41,662 bases of DNA from an uncultured Exiguobacterium sp. (GCA_913775715.1 CAJYMC010000006.1:1-41662), one strand, 5' to 3'. Shown: positions 17,856 to 27,526, counted from the first letter of the stretch. The notes: generated from the sequence alone by a model not told the origin. Numbers and translations are program-made.

Positions 17856-19399
17856 ATACTCCTCCTACGTTGGTACATCTGATATAACTTATCTCCTAAA
17901 GGCAATAGCGCCCACTCTTGTGCTGTTAATGCACGGACGCGTAATGCCATACTGCCATAAATGATGGCACCACCGACGACAAGGACGCCGACTTCGAGTG
18001 CCGCACCGATTCGTGTCTCAAGCTCAAATAGCTGGAAGATCGTTTCGATCAGGTACAGAAACACACCCATGGCGAGCATAGGTAAGACCAGTCGGCGGTA
18101 GAACGTGTTTCCTGCCGATACGCGACCGAACTTCCGATTCAATAAAATCCATTGTGCTGCCGCCATGACGGCAAAACCGCCAAATGTCGCCATACCCGCC
18201 CCGATCATACCATATCGGGGAATGAAATAGAGATTCAGAACGAGCTTCGCCCCTAATCCGACAAGAACACCAACGAGCGCATATTTTTCAGCATCGACCG
18301 ACTGGAGACAAGAGATGATCATCATCGCAATCGAAGCGGCAAATGCCGTCGCCGCGAGCCAAATCAACCCTGCTGTTCCCTGGTCATCTTGATACAACGC
18401 AATATTGAGCGGACGCATCACACCCATTAGTCCGATTGTCGCTGCAGCGGCAATCAATAGACCGGAACGGAGTAATGTCTCGAGTTGTTGACGCATCATC
18501 TGCGGATCATGCTTTCGATATGCGGTTGATAAGGATGGAACACTCGCAAGACTCATCGATGTCGCAAAGAGAATCGCGAATTGCAGTAACGGATACCCAC
18601 GGTCGAGCACCCCTTTTTCAATTTTCGTCTCCGTCGTATTGCCAAGTAGATTGACGAACGTCAATCCATCGATCAATTGCATCAGTAACAAGGCAAGTGA
18701 GGCGATACTGACCGCCACCCCGCTTGTCACGAGCACTTTCCCGACCCGACGTACGTGAATACCTGAAAACACAGGACGACCGATCTTCCCTTTCGCAAAA
18801 CGCAACAGGACGAATAACGAGACGATGCTGCCACCGATCGCTGTCAGATGGGCACTGGCACCAATCCAGTAAGGGTCCGCCTGCATCGAGACGCCGATAT
18901 AGGTCACGAGCAACAAGAGTCCGACACGGACGGCATTTTCAGAGACTTGGGATACAGCTGTTGGTCGCATTTCAAGATCCGCTTGGAACATACCTCTAAG
19001 AACGGCAATCACCGGTAGTAAATAAAACGTACACGTGACGGCTCGCAACGGAACAACGAGTTTGTCGTCTCCAAACCACCCCGCAAGTGTCGGGGCAATC
19101 CACCATCCGAGCAAACCAAAGAAGACCGTCATCGCAAGTAAGACGTACAAAATCGACCACAAGACTTCTCGTTTTTCATCTGGATGATGGAGCGTCAACT
19201 TCGCCACAATGACAGGCAGCGCATAAATACCTAGCGCTGCCGCTATCGCGAATAAGGGATAGACCGTCTGATAGACGTACAGTCCGAAGTCGCCTGCAAG
19301 ATTCTGATACGGAATCCGGTAAAAGAAGCTGAGCAATTTCGAGATATAGCTAGAGATCGCAAGCAGTGCTGCGCCTTGCGCAATCGTTCGTCTATTCAT
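17852..19399 (-). CDS. yabM: YabM: MurJ/SpoVB-family polysaccharide or lipid-intermediate flippase
   Basis: This 515-aa integral membrane protein of the MOP superfamily has roughly 12-14 hydrophobic segments spread over its length. It begins TIAQGAALLAISSYISKLLS and has FFYRIPYQNLAGDFGLYVYQ, typical of the SpoVB/MurJ-like branch. Members flip lipid-linked cell-wall or polysaccharide precursors. The substrate of this one cannot be told from sequence. It is the yabM position homologue; the transcription factor gene spoVT that precedes it in B. subtilis is absent. It overlaps mfd and mazG by 4 nt each. Confidence 0.88.
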   Translation of the reverse strand: MNRRTIAQGAALLAISSYISKLLSFFYRIPYQNLAGDFGLYVYQTVYPLFAIAAALGIYALPVIVAKLTLHHPDEKREVLWSILYVLLAMTVFFGLLGWWIAPTLAGWFGDDKLVVPLRAVTCTFYLLPVIAVLRGMFQADLEMRPTAVSQVSENAVRVGLLLLVTYIGVSMQADPYWIGASAHLTAIGGSIVSLFVLLRFAKGKIGRPVFSGIHVRRVGKVLVTSGVAVSIASLALLLMQLIDGLTFVNLLGNTTETKIEKGVLDRGYPLLQFAILFATSMSLASVPSLSTAYRKHDPQMMRQQLETLLRSGLLIAAAATIGLMGVMRPLNIALYQDDQGTAGLIWLAATAFAASIAMMIISCLQSVDAEKYALVGVLVGLGAKLVLNLYFIPRYGMIGAGMATFGGFAVMAAAQWILLNRKFGRVSAGNTFYRRLVLPMLAMGVFLYLIETIFQLFELETRIGAALEVGVLVVGGAIIYGSMALRVRALTAQEWALLPLGDKLYQMYQRRRSI

Positions 19400-22300
19400 C
19401 GTGCGACGAGCCGACGATCAAGCTCTGCTAGCAACTGTTCTGCTTGCATCGTCATCTGTTGCGTCGACTGCTTGTTCCGGTTGAGCGTCAAGACAAGCTT
19501 TTGTTCTTGTTGTCCCATCCCTAGACCACGACCCAGTGGAACAGTCCATTTAACGAAATCCGCCACATCAAGCTGCTGTGTGGATTGGAGCGACAAGACG
19601 ATCTCGATTTTCGAATCGGTTTGTTTGACGCGCTCGACACGCGCTCGTTCAGCAAAAATGCGCATCCGTGTCAATTGGATCAAACGAGCAACCTCATCTG
19701 GGAACTCACCGAATCGTTCGAGCATCTCTGTTTCAAGTTGTTCGAGACTATCGACGGTATCGACATATTTCAAGCGTTTATAAAATTCGATTTTCAGCTC
19801 GGAGTCCGTCATGTAGTGCGATGGAATATACGCATCGAGACTGAACGTGAACTCAGGTACGAATTTCTGGACGCGTTTTTTTCCCTTCATCCGTTCTTTT
19901 CGTTCTTCAACCGCTTCTGCGAGCATCTGTGAGTAGAGATCGAAACCGACCGAATCAATGAAGCCCGATTGTTGGGAACCGAGTAAGTTCCCGGCACCAC
20001 GAATCGATAAGTCACGCATCGCGATCTTAAAGCCACTACCGAGCTCCGTGAATTCCTTTATCGCTTGTAGTCGACTTTCTGCGACTTCCGTCAATCGTTT
20101 TTGCGGACGGTACGTAAAGTACGAATAGGCGACACGACTTGAACGACCGACACGACCGCGTAATTGGTACAGTTGGGATAGTCCCATTTGATCCGCGTCG
20201 TGAACGATCAACGTGTTGACATTCGGAATGTCGATTCCTGTCTCGATGATCGTCGTACTGACAAGAACATCTGCATCCCCTTCAAAGAATGCGATCAACT
20301 GACTTTCGAGTTCGGTTTCCGTCATCCGACCGTGCGCCGTGACAATCCGCGCTTCCGGTACGAGCGCGCGAATCTCTTCTGCCTTTCGCTCGATGCCTTC
20401 GACCCGGTTATAAAGGAAGAACGCTTGTCCACCTCGACCGAGTTCCCGCTCGAGTGCTTCTCGCATAACGATTCCGTCGTATTCCATGACATACGTCTGG
20501 ACCGGATAACGGTTTTCAGGTGGGGTCTCAAGGACTGAGAGATCGCGGATCCCGATCATCGACATGTGCAATGTCCGCGGAATCGGTGTCGCTGTCAACG
20601 TCAAGACATCAACGTTCGTCTTCAACTGTTTCAAACGCTCTTTGTGTTTCACGCCGAATCGTTGCTCTTCATCAATGATCAACAATCCGATATCAGCGAA
20701 CTGGACATCTTTCGACAGCACACGGTGTGTCCCAACGACGACATCGATTGTTCCCTCTTTTAGTCCTTGTTTCGTCGCCTTTAATTCTGCTGGCGAACGG
20801 AACCGGCTCATGACCGACACACGAATCGGCCATTCACTGAATCGCTCAAGCATCGTTTCGTAGTGTTGTTGTGCAAGGACGGTCGTTGGTACGAGTAACG
20901 CGACTTGTTTTCCAGACATGACCGCTTTGAACGCTGCTCGAATCGCAACTTCCGTTTTTCCATATCCAACGTCGCCACATAATAGACGATCCATCGGACG
21001 CGGACGTTCCATATCCTTCTTGATCTCGGCAATCGATCGTAATTGATCGACCGTTTCCTCATATGGGAACGAAGCCTCGAATGCTTGCATGTTGTCGTCG
21101 TCCTCTGGGAACGCAAAACCGACGGCAGCCTCGCGAGCCGCATAGAGCTTGATTAACTCGTCAGCGATATCCTCGACCGATTTCTGGACCTTCGCTTTGA
21201 CCTTTTTCCATTCCGTTCCACCGAGTTTATAGATCTTCGGCTCTTTTCCTTCAGCCCCGACATACTTTTGAATCAAGTCGATCTGATCAACAGGAACATA
21301 CAACGAGTCCTCTCCCGCGTAGACGAGATGGAGATAATCCTGATGATTACCGGCTACATCAATCGTCTTGATGCCATGGTACCGCCCAATCCCGTGATGA
21401 ATATGGACGACGTAATCGCCTGTCTTCAATTCTTGGTAACTCTTGATCCGTTCAGCGTTCGTCAGCTTCGTCGTCTGCTTCCGGCGACGCGCTGGTTGCT
21501 TGAAGACTTCTTCTTCCGTGATGACGACGAGACGCGCATTCGTCATCTCGAATCCACCATGGATTCCACCGATCAGAATCGCGGGTTGACCACGAGTGAT
21601 GCCTTCTTTTGTTACGATCGAGGCTTCGACCCCATAGTCGGATAACGTCTGACGCATCCGCTCGGCACGTTCTCGGTTACTCGCTAAGAAGACCATCCAC
21701 ATGTCAGCGCGACGATATCGCTCGACTTCTTGCTTCAGGCGTTCCATCTGACCATGGAACGGTGCAATCGGTTTGATGCTGAAATGGATTGCCGCACTTT
21801 CCGGTACCCCACTCCGACGGGTCGGTAGGAGCGAGAGATACAACAATGGTTGTCCTTCAAAGACATGTGCCATCGGAACGGACAGGACGTAATCACTGAC
21901 GCTTTGTCCGCGTTCAATGAGAGACGCCATCCATTCTGCTTCCTCTGCATCCTGGACTTCCGCCGCTTCTTCGACCCGTGCGACTTCATCGACGATCAAG
22001 ACGCTTCCCGTCACGTCTTGGCGTAACGTCGACGTGTAGAGGATCGGTGCATACTTCGCGAACTGTTTCGGACGATCGCCGTTTTCTAACAACTCGACGT
22101 CATAAGCAATTCCCTCTTCAAGTGCCGCGAGGACCTCCGTACTTTGGACGCGCTCTTTCGTCGCCTCATAAAGACGACGGACTTTTTCACCTGCGTCCTT
22201 CAACTGATCCTTCGTCGCGAAGTGTTCCGCCGCTGGCATTAAACATGCTTCTGCGACGACGCCGAGCGAACGTTGAGTCTCCGCATCAAATGTATAGATC

Positions 22301-22911
22301 GAGTCGACTTCCTCGTCGAATAGATCGAGCCGGTATGGGCGTTCGACCGTCAGCGGATAAATATCGATGATACTTCCGCGAACAGCAAACTCACCTGGTG
22401 TCGTCACGGTCGCTGTCCGTTCGTACCCCGCATCGACTAAATCCTGGACGAAGTCCGGAATCGATATGATGTCGCCCGGCTTCACCTGTTTGACGTGTGA
22501 CAGGAACGTCTGTGCATCTGGAACATATCGACGCAAGCCAACGAGCGGAATGATCAGAATCCCGTCGTCTGTCGTCAGTAAACGATGCCGGGTCTCGATC
22601 CGCGTCGCCCGCAGCTCTGGACTAGCGCCATAAGAAAGTTCCGCTGCTAATGTCTCATCGACTGGATAGAGCATGACGTCTTCTTCCGGTACGAGTTCAA
22701 TCAAATCATCGTACAGTTTTTGTGCTTGGAACATGTTATGTGTCACGAGTACGAACCGACGTTTCGTTTCTTGATAAATCCCGGCGACGAACAATGCTTT
22801 CCCGCTGTTCATCAGACCGGTGATCAACTGGGCGTTAACACCGTCCCGGAAACGTTCCCGAACCGTCTTGATTTCAGGAATCGCTAGTAAGAGTTCTTGT
22901 AATTGTTTCAT
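19396..22911 (-). CDS. mfd: Transcription-repair coupling factor
   Basis: Mfd is an ATP-driven translocase that pushes RNA polymerase off damaged DNA and recruits UvrA. The 1171-aa protein has the N-terminal UvrB-like region. The RNA-polymerase-interacting domain (about 496-556, LKTGDYVVHIHHGIGRYHGI) follows. The superfamily 2 motor has Walker A GDVGYGKT (646-653) and DEEQ (747-750), then the TRCF C-terminal domain. The ATG at 22911 has AGGAGG 7 nt upstream. It lies downstream of pth with a hairpin in between; fin, which separates them in B. subtilis, is missing. Confidence 0.97.
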   Translation of the reverse strand: MKQLQELLLAIPEIKTVRERFRDGVNAQLITGLMNSGKALFVAGIYQETKRRFVLVTHNMFQAQKLYDDLIELVPEEDVMLYPVDETLAAELSYGASPELRATRIETRHRLLTTDDGILIIPLVGLRRYVPDAQTFLSHVKQVKPGDIISIPDFVQDLVDAGYERTATVTTPGEFAVRGSIIDIYPLTVERPYRLDLFDEEVDSIYTFDAETQRSLGVVAEACLMPAAEHFATKDQLKDAGEKVRRLYEATKERVQSTEVLAALEEGIAYDVELLENGDRPKQFAKYAPILYTSTLRQDVTGSVLIVDEVARVEEAAEVQDAEEAEWMASLIERGQSVSDYVLSVPMAHVFEGQPLLYLSLLPTRRSGVPESAAIHFSIKPIAPFHGQMERLKQEVERYRRADMWMVFLASNRERAERMRQTLSDYGVEASIVTKEGITRGQPAILIGGIHGGFEMTNARLVVITEEEVFKQPARRRKQTTKLTNAERIKSYQELKTGDYVVHIHHGIGRYHGIKTIDVAGNHQDYLHLVYAGEDSLYVPVDQIDLIQKYVGAEGKEPKIYKLGGTEWKKVKAKVQKSVEDIADELIKLYAAREAAVGFAFPEDDDNMQAFEASFPYEETVDQLRSIAEIKKDMERPRPMDRLLCGDVGYGKTEVAIRAAFKAVMSGKQVALLVPTTVLAQQHYETMLERFSEWPIRVSVMSRFRSPAELKATKQGLKEGTIDVVVGTHRVLSKDVQFADIGLLIIDEEQRFGVKHKERLKQLKTNVDVLTLTATPIPRTLHMSMIGIRDLSVLETPPENRYPVQTYVMEYDGIVMREALERELGRGGQAFFLYNRVEGIERKAEEIRALVPEARIVTAHGRMTETELESQLIAFFEGDADVLVSTTIIETGIDIPNVNTLIVHDADQMGLSQLYQLRGRVGRSSRVAYSYFTYRPQKRLTEVAESRLQAIKEFTELGSGFKIAMRDLSIRGAGNLLGSQQSGFIDSVGFDLYSQMLAEAVEERKERMKGKKRVQKFVPEFTFSLDAYIPSHYMTDSELKIEFYKRLKYVDTVDSLEQLETEMLERFGEFPDEVARLIQLTRMRIFAERARVERVKQTDSKIEIVLSLQSTQQLDVADFVKWTVPLGRGLGMGQQEQKLVLTLNRNKQSTQQMTMQAEQLLAELDRRLVAR

Positions 22912-22935
22912 CTTCTTCCTCCTAAAACACGACAG

Positions 22936-22963
22936 CAAAAACGCTTTGGAACCCCAAAGCGTT
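22936..22963 (-). terminator. Hairpin terminator or attenuator between pth and mfd
   Basis: Perfect 10-bp arms AACGCTTTGG (22940-22949) and CCAAAGCGTT (22954-22963) with a 4-nt loop are followed by TTTTT on the minus strand. Only about 25 bp separate it from the mfd start and no promoter is visible. Partial termination within the operon is therefore likely. Confidence 0.75.
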
Positions 22964-22967
22964 GCGT

Positions 22968-23525
22968 TCAGTTATACCGATTCATCAAAGCGAGAAACGG
23001 TGTGTCTATGAAGTCCGTCGCTACATCGACAGACGCATTGAGTACGTGTTGCAAACTTCCTTGTTCCGCCTTCGAAAAATTCATTAACACCCAGTCGATG
23101 ACTTGGATGGGTGCCGGTGGTCGACCGACGCCGAGCTTAAGGCGCTTGATCTCCTGCGTACCGAGGTGCTGGATCAACGACTTGACGCCGTTATGACCGC
23201 CTGCACTACCTTTTGAACGCAACCGTAGTTTCTCAAGCGGCAAGTCTAGATCATCATAGATGACGAGCACATCTTCGACCGCGATTTTATAGAAATCAAG
23301 TAACGGTCGCACCGCTTCCCCTGATAAGTTCATATACGTCAATGGCTTGACGAGCACGACACGTTCTCCGTTTATCATTCCCGTTCCGAAGAGGGCTTTA
23401 AACTTCGATTCTGAAAGCGTGATCCCGTGCTTCTCCGCTAAGGCATCAATCGCAAGAAAACCGATGTTGTGGCGCGTATTCGCATACTTCGCTCCAGGAT
23501 TCCCTAATCCGACGATACATTTCAT
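22968..23525 (-). CDS. pth: Peptidyl-tRNA hydrolase
   Basis: Pth cleaves peptidyl-tRNAs released from stalled ribosomes and recycles the tRNA. The 185-aa protein has KCIVGLGNPGAKYANTRHNIGF, with the substrate-binding Asn and the catalytic His, and VLVIYDDLDLPLEKLRLR, with the Asp that orients the His. GSAGGHNGVKSLIQHLGTQE follows. GAGG lies 8 nt before the ATG. ctc (ribosomal protein bL25 homologue), which lies between prs and pth in B. subtilis, is absent. Confidence 0.96.
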   Translation of the reverse strand: MKCIVGLGNPGAKYANTRHNIGFLAIDALAEKHGITLSESKFKALFGTGMINGERVVLVKPLTYMNLSGEAVRPLLDFYKIAVEDVLVIYDDLDLPLEKLRLRSKGSAGGHNGVKSLIQHLGTQEIKRLKLGVGRPPAPIQVIDWVLMNFSKAEQGSLQHVLNASVDVATDFIDTPFLALMNRYN

Positions 23526-23545
23526 ATCGATTCCTCATTTCTATT

Positions 23546-23599
23546 TAAAAAAGTAAACGAACAAGGGTCCGATTTCAATAAACCGGACCACGTCGTTCG
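23546..23599 (-). terminator. Terminator of prs
   Basis: The arms ACGAAC...GGTCCG and CGGACC...GTTCGT (23557-23562/23594-23599 and inner 23566-23571/23584-23589) form an interrupted stem. It ends in a T-rich tract, TTTACTTTTTT, on the minus strand. It lies between prs and pth with about 20 bp left before the pth start. Confidence 0.75.
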
Positions 23600-23613
23600 T
23601 ATGCATCAAGCAA

Positions 23614-24570
23614 TCAGCTGAAGAGCGGGCTGATTGATTTCTGTTCGTGTACACGGATGATTGCTTCTGCAAGCAAGCGTGCCACAGAGATTTGTTTGAT
23701 TTTGCTTGCACATTCGCGTTGTGTCAAGTCGATCGTGTTCAAGACGACGAGTTCTTCGATCGCTGAATTCTCGATTCGCTCCATTGCTGGACCTGAAAGA
23801 ACAGGGTGTGTACAACATGCATAGACTTGCTTCGCTCCGTTTTCGATCAAAGCGTTCGCTGCAAGTGTGATCGTACCCGCTGTATCGATGATGTCATCGA
23901 TGATGATGGCAATCTTGCCATCGACTTGACCGACGATGTTCATGACTTCTGCGACGTTCGGTTTCGGACGGCGTTTGTCGATGATCGCGATAGGTGCTTT
24001 TAATTGTTCTGCTAATTTACGTGCCCGTGTGACACCGCCATGGTCTGGAGAAACGATGACGAGTTCGTTTGGATCGATGTTCTTTTTCTCGAAGTATGAA
24101 GCGAGAAGCGGTACACCCATCAACTGATCTACTGGAATATCGAAGAACCCTTGGATTTGCGCTGCATGGAGATCCATCGTCACAACGCGTGTCGCCCCTG
24201 CTACTTCAAGCAAGTTCGCAACGAGTTTCGCCGTGATTGGCTCACGTGAACGTGCTTTGCGGTCTTGACGCGCGTAACCGTAATACGGAATGACGACGTT
24301 GATCGTCCGTGCAGACGCCCGTTTCAGTGCATCGATCATGATGAGAAGTTCCATCAGGTTTTCGTTGACTGGTTGGCTTGTCGATTGAATGATGTAAATA
24401 TCATCTCCTCGGACACTTTCTTCGATGTTCATCGAAATTTCGCCATCACTGAAGTGTTTGACTGAACTTTCGCTGACCGGGATTCCGATGACTTTAGCGA
24501 TTTCCTCTGCCAGTGGTTTGTTCGAGTTGAGTGCGAAAATACGAATTTCATGTTCTAAGACAGTAGACAT
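23614..24570 (-). CDS. prs: Ribose-phosphate pyrophosphokinase (PRPP synthetase)
   Basis: Prs makes PRPP from ribose 5-phosphate and ATP, feeding purine, pyrimidine, NAD, His and Trp synthesis. The 318-aa class I enzyme has [33 protein letters not shown] (ATP loop), [15 protein letters not shown], the PRPP loop [14 protein letters not shown] and the catalytic region [13 protein letters not shown]. The ATG at 24570 has GGAGG upstream. The glmU-prs pair is conserved in Bacillales and probably shares the glmU promoter. PRPP made here is also the effector of PurR and the substrate of Hpt, both encoded in this window. Confidence 0.97.
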   Translation of the reverse strand: MSTVLEHEIRIFALNSNKPLAEEIAKVIGIPVSESSVKHFSDGEISMNIEESVRGDDIYIIQSTSQPVNENLMELLIMIDALKRASARTINVVIPYYGYARQDRKARSREPITAKLVANLLEVAGATRVVTMDLHAAQIQGFFDIPVDQLMGVPLLASYFEKKNIDPNELVIVSPDHGGVTRARKLAEQLKAPIAIIDKRRPKPNVAEVMNIVGQVDGKIAIIIDDIIDTAGTITLAANALIENGAKQVYACCTHPVLSGPAMERIENSAIEELVVLNTIDLTQRECASKIKQISVARLLAEAIIRVHEQKSISPLFS

Positions 24571-24625
24571 GTGTAGGTGGCCTCCATTTGTTTGGGTTTA
24601 GACGAGTAGAGCGACAAGTAATGAA

Positions 24626-25975
24626 TTAACGATAATCGGGTTTCGTCGTTTGACGTTCCCGTGCGATCGCGAGACCGTTTTCCGGCACATCATCCGTGAC
24701 GGTTGATCCGGCAGCAACAAGGGCGTTCTTGCCGACCGTGACCGGTGCGATCAAGTTGACGTTACAGCCGATGAAAGCATCGTCCTCAATGATCGTCTGG
24801 AATTTATTTTTTCCATCGTAGTTGACCGTGATCGATCCACAACCGAGATTGACGTTCTCTCCGATTGTCGCATCTCCGACATAGCTCAGGTGGGCTGATT
24901 TACTACCTTCACCAAATGTTGATTTTTTGATTTCAACGAAGTTTCCGACGCGTGTGTTCGCTCCGAGAACCGCTTGTTGACGTAAATGCGCGAATGGACC
25001 GACTTGTGCCGCTGGACCAATCTTGCTGTCCGTGACGACGGATTGACGAACAACAGCACCATCTGCCACTTCACTGTTACGGATATCCGAGTTCGGACCA
25101 ATCGTACATTCTGAACCGATGACCGTCTGACCGAGTAACTGCGTTCCCGGATAAAGAACAGTATCTGAACCAATCGTGACGTCCGGTCCGATGTATGTCG
25201 AAGACGGATCAACGAACGTGACACCTTGACGCATCCAGTACTCGTTCGTCCGCTTACGCATCGACGTTTCCGCTTGTGCAAGTGCGACGCGGTCATTGAC
25301 GCCAATCGTCTCTTCGAACGTAGGTGCCGCGTACGCTGCGATCGTTTCGCCTGCTGCCTTTGCAATCTCAATAACGTCTGGTAAGTAATACTCACCTTGT
25401 GCGTTATCGTTCTTGACCTGCTTCAGCGTCGCGAACAACATCTCGTTATCAAATACATACGTACCAGTATTAATTTCACGAATCGCGAGTTCTTCTGCAT
25501 TCGCATCCTTATGCTCGACGATTTTCGAGACGTTTCCGTCCTCGCCACGCACGATTCGTCCGTAACCGGTCGGATCATCAGCGAGTGCCGTCAAGACGGT
25601 CACTTTTGCGTTCGTCTCCGTATGATGTTGTAACAATGAAGCTAGTGTATCACTTGTCAAGAGTGGTGTATCGCCACAAACGACGAGCGTTGCTCCCTGT
25701 TCGTTCCCGAGTACGGGTTCTGCCATTTGAACAGCATGTCCTGTGCCAAGCTGCTCACTTTGAAGTGCGTATTCCACCGATGTGCCAAGCACTTCTTTGA
25801 CGGATTCCGCACCATGACCGACGATGACGACCTGTCGCTTGACGCCGAGCGTCGCTAATTGATCGACGACGTGCTGTACCATAGGTTTCCCAGCGACTGG
25901 GTGAAGTACTTTGTAAAGCTTCGATTTCATCCGAGTCCCTTTACCCGCTGCTAGAATTACCGCGAAATGATTCAT
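24626..25975 (-). CDS. glmU: Bifunctional N-acetylglucosamine-1-phosphate uridyltransferase / glucosamine-1-phosphate acetyltransferase
   Basis: GlmU makes UDP-GlcNAc, the precursor of peptidoglycan and teichoic acids. The 449-aa protein has the N-terminal pyrophosphorylase ([35 protein letters not shown]). The C-terminal half is a left-handed beta-helix of hexapeptide repeats with [19 protein letters not shown] and the acetyltransferase site. The open frame extends about 30 residues upstream. The ATG at 25975 is preferred because of GGAGG and because the family starts M-x-x-[14 protein letters not shown]. spoVG lies upstream, as in B. subtilis. Confidence 0.97.
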   Translation of the reverse strand: MNHFAVILAAGKGTRMKSKLYKVLHPVAGKPMVQHVVDQLATLGVKRQVVIVGHGAESVKEVLGTSVEYALQSEQLGTGHAVQMAEPVLGNEQGATLVVCGDTPLLTSDTLASLLQHHTETNAKVTVLTALADDPTGYGRIVRGEDGNVSKIVEHKDANAEELAIREINTGTYVFDNEMLFATLKQVKNDNAQGEYYLPDVIEIAKAAGETIAAYAAPTFEETIGVNDRVALAQAETSMRKRTNEYWMRQGVTFVDPSSTYIGPDVTIGSDTVLYPGTQLLGQTVIGSECTIGPNSDIRNSEVADGAVVRQSVVTDSKIGPAAQVGPFAHLRQQAVLGANTRVGNFVEIKKSTFGEGSKSAHLSYVGDATIGENVNLGCGSITVNYDGKNKFQTIIEDDAFIGCNVNLIAPVTVGKNALVAAGSTVTDDVPENGLAIARERQTTKPDYR

Positions 25976-26036
25976 CCTTGTCGCTCCTCCACGTAAATTA
26001 GTGTTGATTTCGTTCAGAAATAGTACACTCGTTCCA

Positions 26037-26065
26037 ACTATAACGAAAACGGCACCGTTATTCAA
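26037..26065 (-). promoter_or_regulatory. glmU-prs promoter (sigma-A)
   Basis: The -35 TTGAAT (26060-26065) is separated by 17 bp from the -10 TATAGT (26037-26042), about 60 bp before the glmU start and after the spoVG terminator. Confidence 0.7.
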
Positions 26066-26098
26066 TGATGGGACGAAGCGGAATCGAGGAAAAAACGA

Positions 26099-26142
26099 GA
26101 AAAAAGACAGCTTTTCCCAAGAAGAGAAAAGCTGTCTTTTTC
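26099..26142 (-). terminator. Terminator of spoVG
   Basis: AAGACAGCTTTTC (26104-26116) pairs with GAAAAGCTGTCTT (26126-26138). The stem is followed by a T tract on the minus strand, directly after the spoVG stop. A-rich and T-rich runs flank both sides. Confidence 0.9.
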
Positions 26143-26143
26143 C

Positions 26144-26455
26144 TTATACTTGATCTGTCGTTTGAACAGAAGAGACTTCGTAACCGATGCCTTCTTCTTG
26201 ATCCTCACGTGCCGCATAGGCTTCGAGTACTGAATCTTCGACCTTTTTTCGCATTAATGCATTGATTGGATGAGCGACATCCCGGAAGATACCTTCTTGC
26301 GTTCGTTTGCTTGGCATGGCGACGAAGAGACCACTATTCCCTTCGATGACACGCAAATCATGTACCACGAATTCGTGGTCGAGCGTAATAGAGGCAAGTG
26401 CTTTCATTCGACCCTCTGCCACGACGCGACGAATTTTAACGTCCGTAACGTTCAT
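26144..26455 (-). CDS. spoVG: SpoVG family RNA/DNA-binding regulator
   Basis: SpoVG was found as a sporulation (stage V) protein, but it is widespread in non-sporulating Firmicutes as a small nucleic-acid-binding regulator. The 103-aa protein has the family start [39 protein letters not shown]. The conserved [22 protein letters not shown] follows, with an acidic tail. AAAGGGG precedes the ATG. It is driven by a near-consensus sigma-A promoter with a leader of about 120 nt. B. subtilis uses a sigma-H promoter here and has yabJ upstream, which this genome lacks. Confidence 0.95.
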   Translation of the reverse strand: MNVTDVKIRRVVAEGRMKALASITLDHEFVVHDLRVIEGNSGLFVAMPSKRTQEGIFRDVAHPINALMRKKVEDSVLEAYAAREDQEEGIGYEVSSVQTTDQV

Positions 26456-26582
26456 TTTGTCCGCACCCCTTTAACCGTTGTCACAACTCTTCGTTGTCTA
26501 CTTCTACTTACGGCTTAAAACAAATAAAGGTTTAGTCTTTCCCAATCTTTTTACGCATAATTTCCAAAAGTTTGATAATTAC

Positions 26583-26611
26583 AGTATAGTTACAATCTAT
26601 ACGGCTGTCAA
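26583..26611 (-). promoter_or_regulatory. spoVG promoter (sigma-A)
   Basis: The -35 TTGACA (26606-26611) is separated by exactly 17 bp from the -10 TATACT (26583-26588). The -35 begins a few bases after the purR stop, and its TGA is a second in-frame stop for purR. The transcript would have a leader of about 120 nt before spoVG. Confidence 0.88.
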
Positions 26612-26613
26612 TT

Positions 26614-27453
26614 TCAGGTAGTCTCAGCTTCCGAGAAATAGTGATCGACGTTTCCACGCTTGACTTGGATTTGACCGAGATCGACGTCGACGTCCGCTAA
26701 TTTCATTAAGCTGACGTATTCGTTGACCATCTTCTTCTCAGCACCCTCTGCCTCGATCAAGACACCCACACCTGCGACCTTTGCTTCGAACTCGCTCAAG
26801 AGACTCATCATTCCACGAATCGTTCCGCCGGCTTTCATGAAGTCATCGATCAATAAGACGTTCGCTCCGCGTGGTAAGCTCCGGCGCGCAAGTGCCATCG
26901 TCCGGATCGCTTTTGAAGACCCTGAGACATAGTTGATGCTGACCGTTGATCCTTCCGTGACGCGACTATCCGAACGCACGATGACGAACGGCACACCCAG
27001 TTGCTCAGCGACCGCATAAGCAAGCGGAATCCCTTTCGTCGCGATCGTCATGACGACATCAACTTTCTTTTGGCTAAAGACAGACGCAAACACTTGCCCC
27101 ATTTGTTTGACCATCTTCGGATCCCCGAGTAAGTCCGTTAAATAGAGGTATCCCCCCGGTAACAGTCGATCTGGACGTGCGACACGTTCACATAGATCAT
27201 CGATGAACGGTAACGCCTTCTTATTGCTCCACGTCGGGATGAACATAACGCCACCCGCAGCACCTGGTACGGTGACGAGACGACCTGTTCCCTCATGTTC
27301 TAACATCTCGCTGACGATATCTAAATCTTCACTGATCGACGATTTCGCCGATTTATAGCGTTCTGCAAAAATCGTCAATGAGACGAGATGATGGGGATGG
27401 TCAAGCAAGTACCGCGTCATGTCGACCAATCGACCACTTCTCCGAATTTTCAT
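26614..27453 (-). CDS. purR: Purine operon repressor PurR
   Basis: PurR represses purine genes by binding PurBoxes and is released by PRPP. The 279-aa protein has an N-terminal winged-helix domain (about 1-74, RRSGRLVDMTRYLLDHPHH). A phosphoribosyltransferase-like domain follows, with PRPP-binding loop NVLLIDDFMKAGGTIRG. This is the Bacillales PurR, unrelated to the LacI-type E. coli PurR. A PurBox-like half-site lies between its promoter and start, consistent with autoregulation. yabJ, its usual downstream neighbour, is missing. Confidence 0.96.
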   Translation of the reverse strand: MKIRRSGRLVDMTRYLLDHPHHLVSLTIFAERYKSAKSSISEDLDIVSEMLEHEGTGRLVTVPGAAGGVMFIPTWSNKKALPFIDDLCERVARPDRLLPGGYLYLTDLLGDPKMVKQMGQVFASVFSQKKVDVVMTIATKGIPLAYAVAEQLGVPFVIVRSDSRVTEGSTVSINYVSGSSKAIRTMALARRSLPRGANVLLIDDFMKAGGTIRGMMSLLSEFEAKVAGVGVLIEAEGAEKKMVNEYVSLMKLADVDVDLGQIQVKRGNVDHYFSEAETT

Positions 27454-27475
27454 TTGTTTTGTTCCACCTCTCCGT

Positions 27476-27488
27476 AATTCCGAATATT
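27476..27488 (-). promoter_or_regulatory. PurBox-like site upstream of purR
   Basis: AATATTCGGAATT on the minus strand matches one orientation of the PurBox consensus (AWWGTTCGGWWWT) with one mismatch. It lies just downstream of the purR -10. A partner box about 17 bp away is degenerate (ATATCCGTATGAA at best), so the pair is only a candidate. Confidence 0.4.
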
Positions 27489-27496
27489 CAATAGTG

Positions 27497-27526
27497 AATA
27501 TATCATTTTCATACGGATATTATCAA
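27497..27526 (-). promoter_or_regulatory. purR promoter (sigma-A)
   Basis: The -35 TTGATA (27521-27526) is separated by 18 bp from the -10 TATATT (27497-27502). The TGA inside the -35 is the ispE stop codon. Confidence 0.7.

Noticed and set aside
20808-21143. Minus-strand frame within mfd in another reading frame.
   Set aside because: The Mfd protein runs through this stretch without interruption; the alternative frame has no homology or initiation signals.
23614-24570. Treating prs-pth-mfd as a new RQC or ribosome-rescue operon with rqcP.
   Set aside because: pth and rqcP are near each other in many Firmicutes, so the proximity is ancestral gene order and not a novel system.
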